From assembly GCA_965228045.1 (NCBI GenBank), contig OZ245789.1, positions 4,154,001 to 4,218,000 on the forward strand: a stretch of DNA of 64,000 bases, read 5' to 3'. This DNA comes from JANQEU01 sp965228045 (GTDB lineage: Bacteria; Bacteroidota; Bacteroidia; Cytophagales; Cyclobacteriaceae). Numbering within the stretch: the first letter of the stretch is position 1; each line of letters starts with the position of its first letter. Shown here piece after piece: positions 63,941 through 64,000 of this stretch. A program made the translations under genes and the position numbers. The notes beneath the pieces are model-generated. The model was given only the letters and a program-made list of their open reading frames with translations, was not told where the DNA came from and did no database searches.

Positions 63941-64000
63941 ATGTCATCACCGGATTTAATGACAGAGCGGGGAGAAAACGGTCATGACTGTGGTTGGGTA
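63941..64000 (+). CDS. tag: Partial: probable DNA-3-methyladenine glycosylase I
   Basis: Twenty codons run from ATG 63941 to the window edge, ending in DCGWV. Tag enzymes begin with an M…RCGWV segment whose Cys binds zinc, which fits, but only five residues carry the match. A start at the internal ATG 63959 is equally possible and would give a more typical length before the Cys. The assignment is tentative. Confidence 0.35.
   Translation, partial: MSSPDLMTERGENGHDCGWV

Noticed and set aside
1..64000. tRNA, rRNA, insertion sequence, integrase or phage genes
   Set aside because: Looked for in the gaps and among the protein products; none seen. Only one gap exceeds 300 bp and it has no cloverleaf.

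Overview
The window looks like an ordinary chromosomal stretch from a marine-type Bacteroidota, most likely Cytophagales (Reichenbachiella/Fulvivirga-like; this placement is inference from gene content, not from a marker gene). Supporting signs are a type IX secretion (T9SS) C-terminal domain on a giant surface protein, a NagB–PIG-L fusion, many lipoproteins with short Bacteroidota-style lipoboxes, DUF4251/DUF3667/YwqK-repeat proteins, weak Shine-Dalgarno sequences and Tat-type oxidoreductases. I found about 46 protein genes plus two edge fragments. I saw no tRNA or rRNA genes, no CRISPR array, no insertion sequence and no phage genes.

Layout. 1–4.7 kb: edge fragment, YwqK/MORN-repeat secreted protein, YdeI-like protein, membrane-anchored alpha/beta hydrolase, MobA-like nucleotidyltransferase, galE. 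4.8–17.5 kb: a secreted-hydrolase island (dienelactone-hydrolase lipoprotein, S41 peptidase lipoprotein, two paralogous M14 metallopeptidases, a DUF1080 protein, a large Asp-box/sortilin-like protein) interrupted by an MscS channel on the other strand. 17.5–20.3 kb: YHS lipoprotein, DUF3667 membrane protein, ankyrin protein, sulfotransferase. 20.3–27.9 kb: amino-sugar locus, with nagB–PIG-L, a ROK kinase and a secreted galM on the minus strand, a divergent LacI-family regulator with a striking twin operator between them, then a Tat-exported Gfo/Idh/MocA oxidoreductase and an FGE-fold protein. 28.0–40.3 kb: one 12.3-kb gene for a modular T9SS surface protein. 40.4–45.2 kb: a four-gene trans-4-hydroxyproline catabolic operon complete from epimerase to 2-oxoglutarate. 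45.5–56.8 kb: a signalling region with a response regulator and a kinase carrying a periplasmic solute-binding domain, a three-gene module of secreted proteins of unknown function, and a five-gene minus-strand phosphorelay cluster. 57.1–64.0 kb: Tat-exported sugar isomerase, membrane proteins, a PadR regulator with its membrane partner, an esterase, DUF4251 protein, lipoprotein, PAS protein, NAD(P)-binding protein, and the first codons of a probable DNA-3-methyladenine glycosylase I.

How it fits together. Peptidases, hydroxyproline catabolism and amino-sugar utilisation are consistent with a heterotroph living on animal or algal biopolymers (collagen-like protein, chitin or peptidoglycan sugars). 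Sensing is handled by several multi-PAS kinases.

Most promising unexplained items: the 48.05–49.56 kb three-gene secreted module with a 12-bp hairpin abutting its first start codon; the twin GTTCGAACACACTA operator; the signal-peptide-coding stretch without a canonical start codon in front of the solute-binding kinase; the recurring GTCCTAAA octamer before three secreted peptidase genes; and the 4094-residue modular surface protein.
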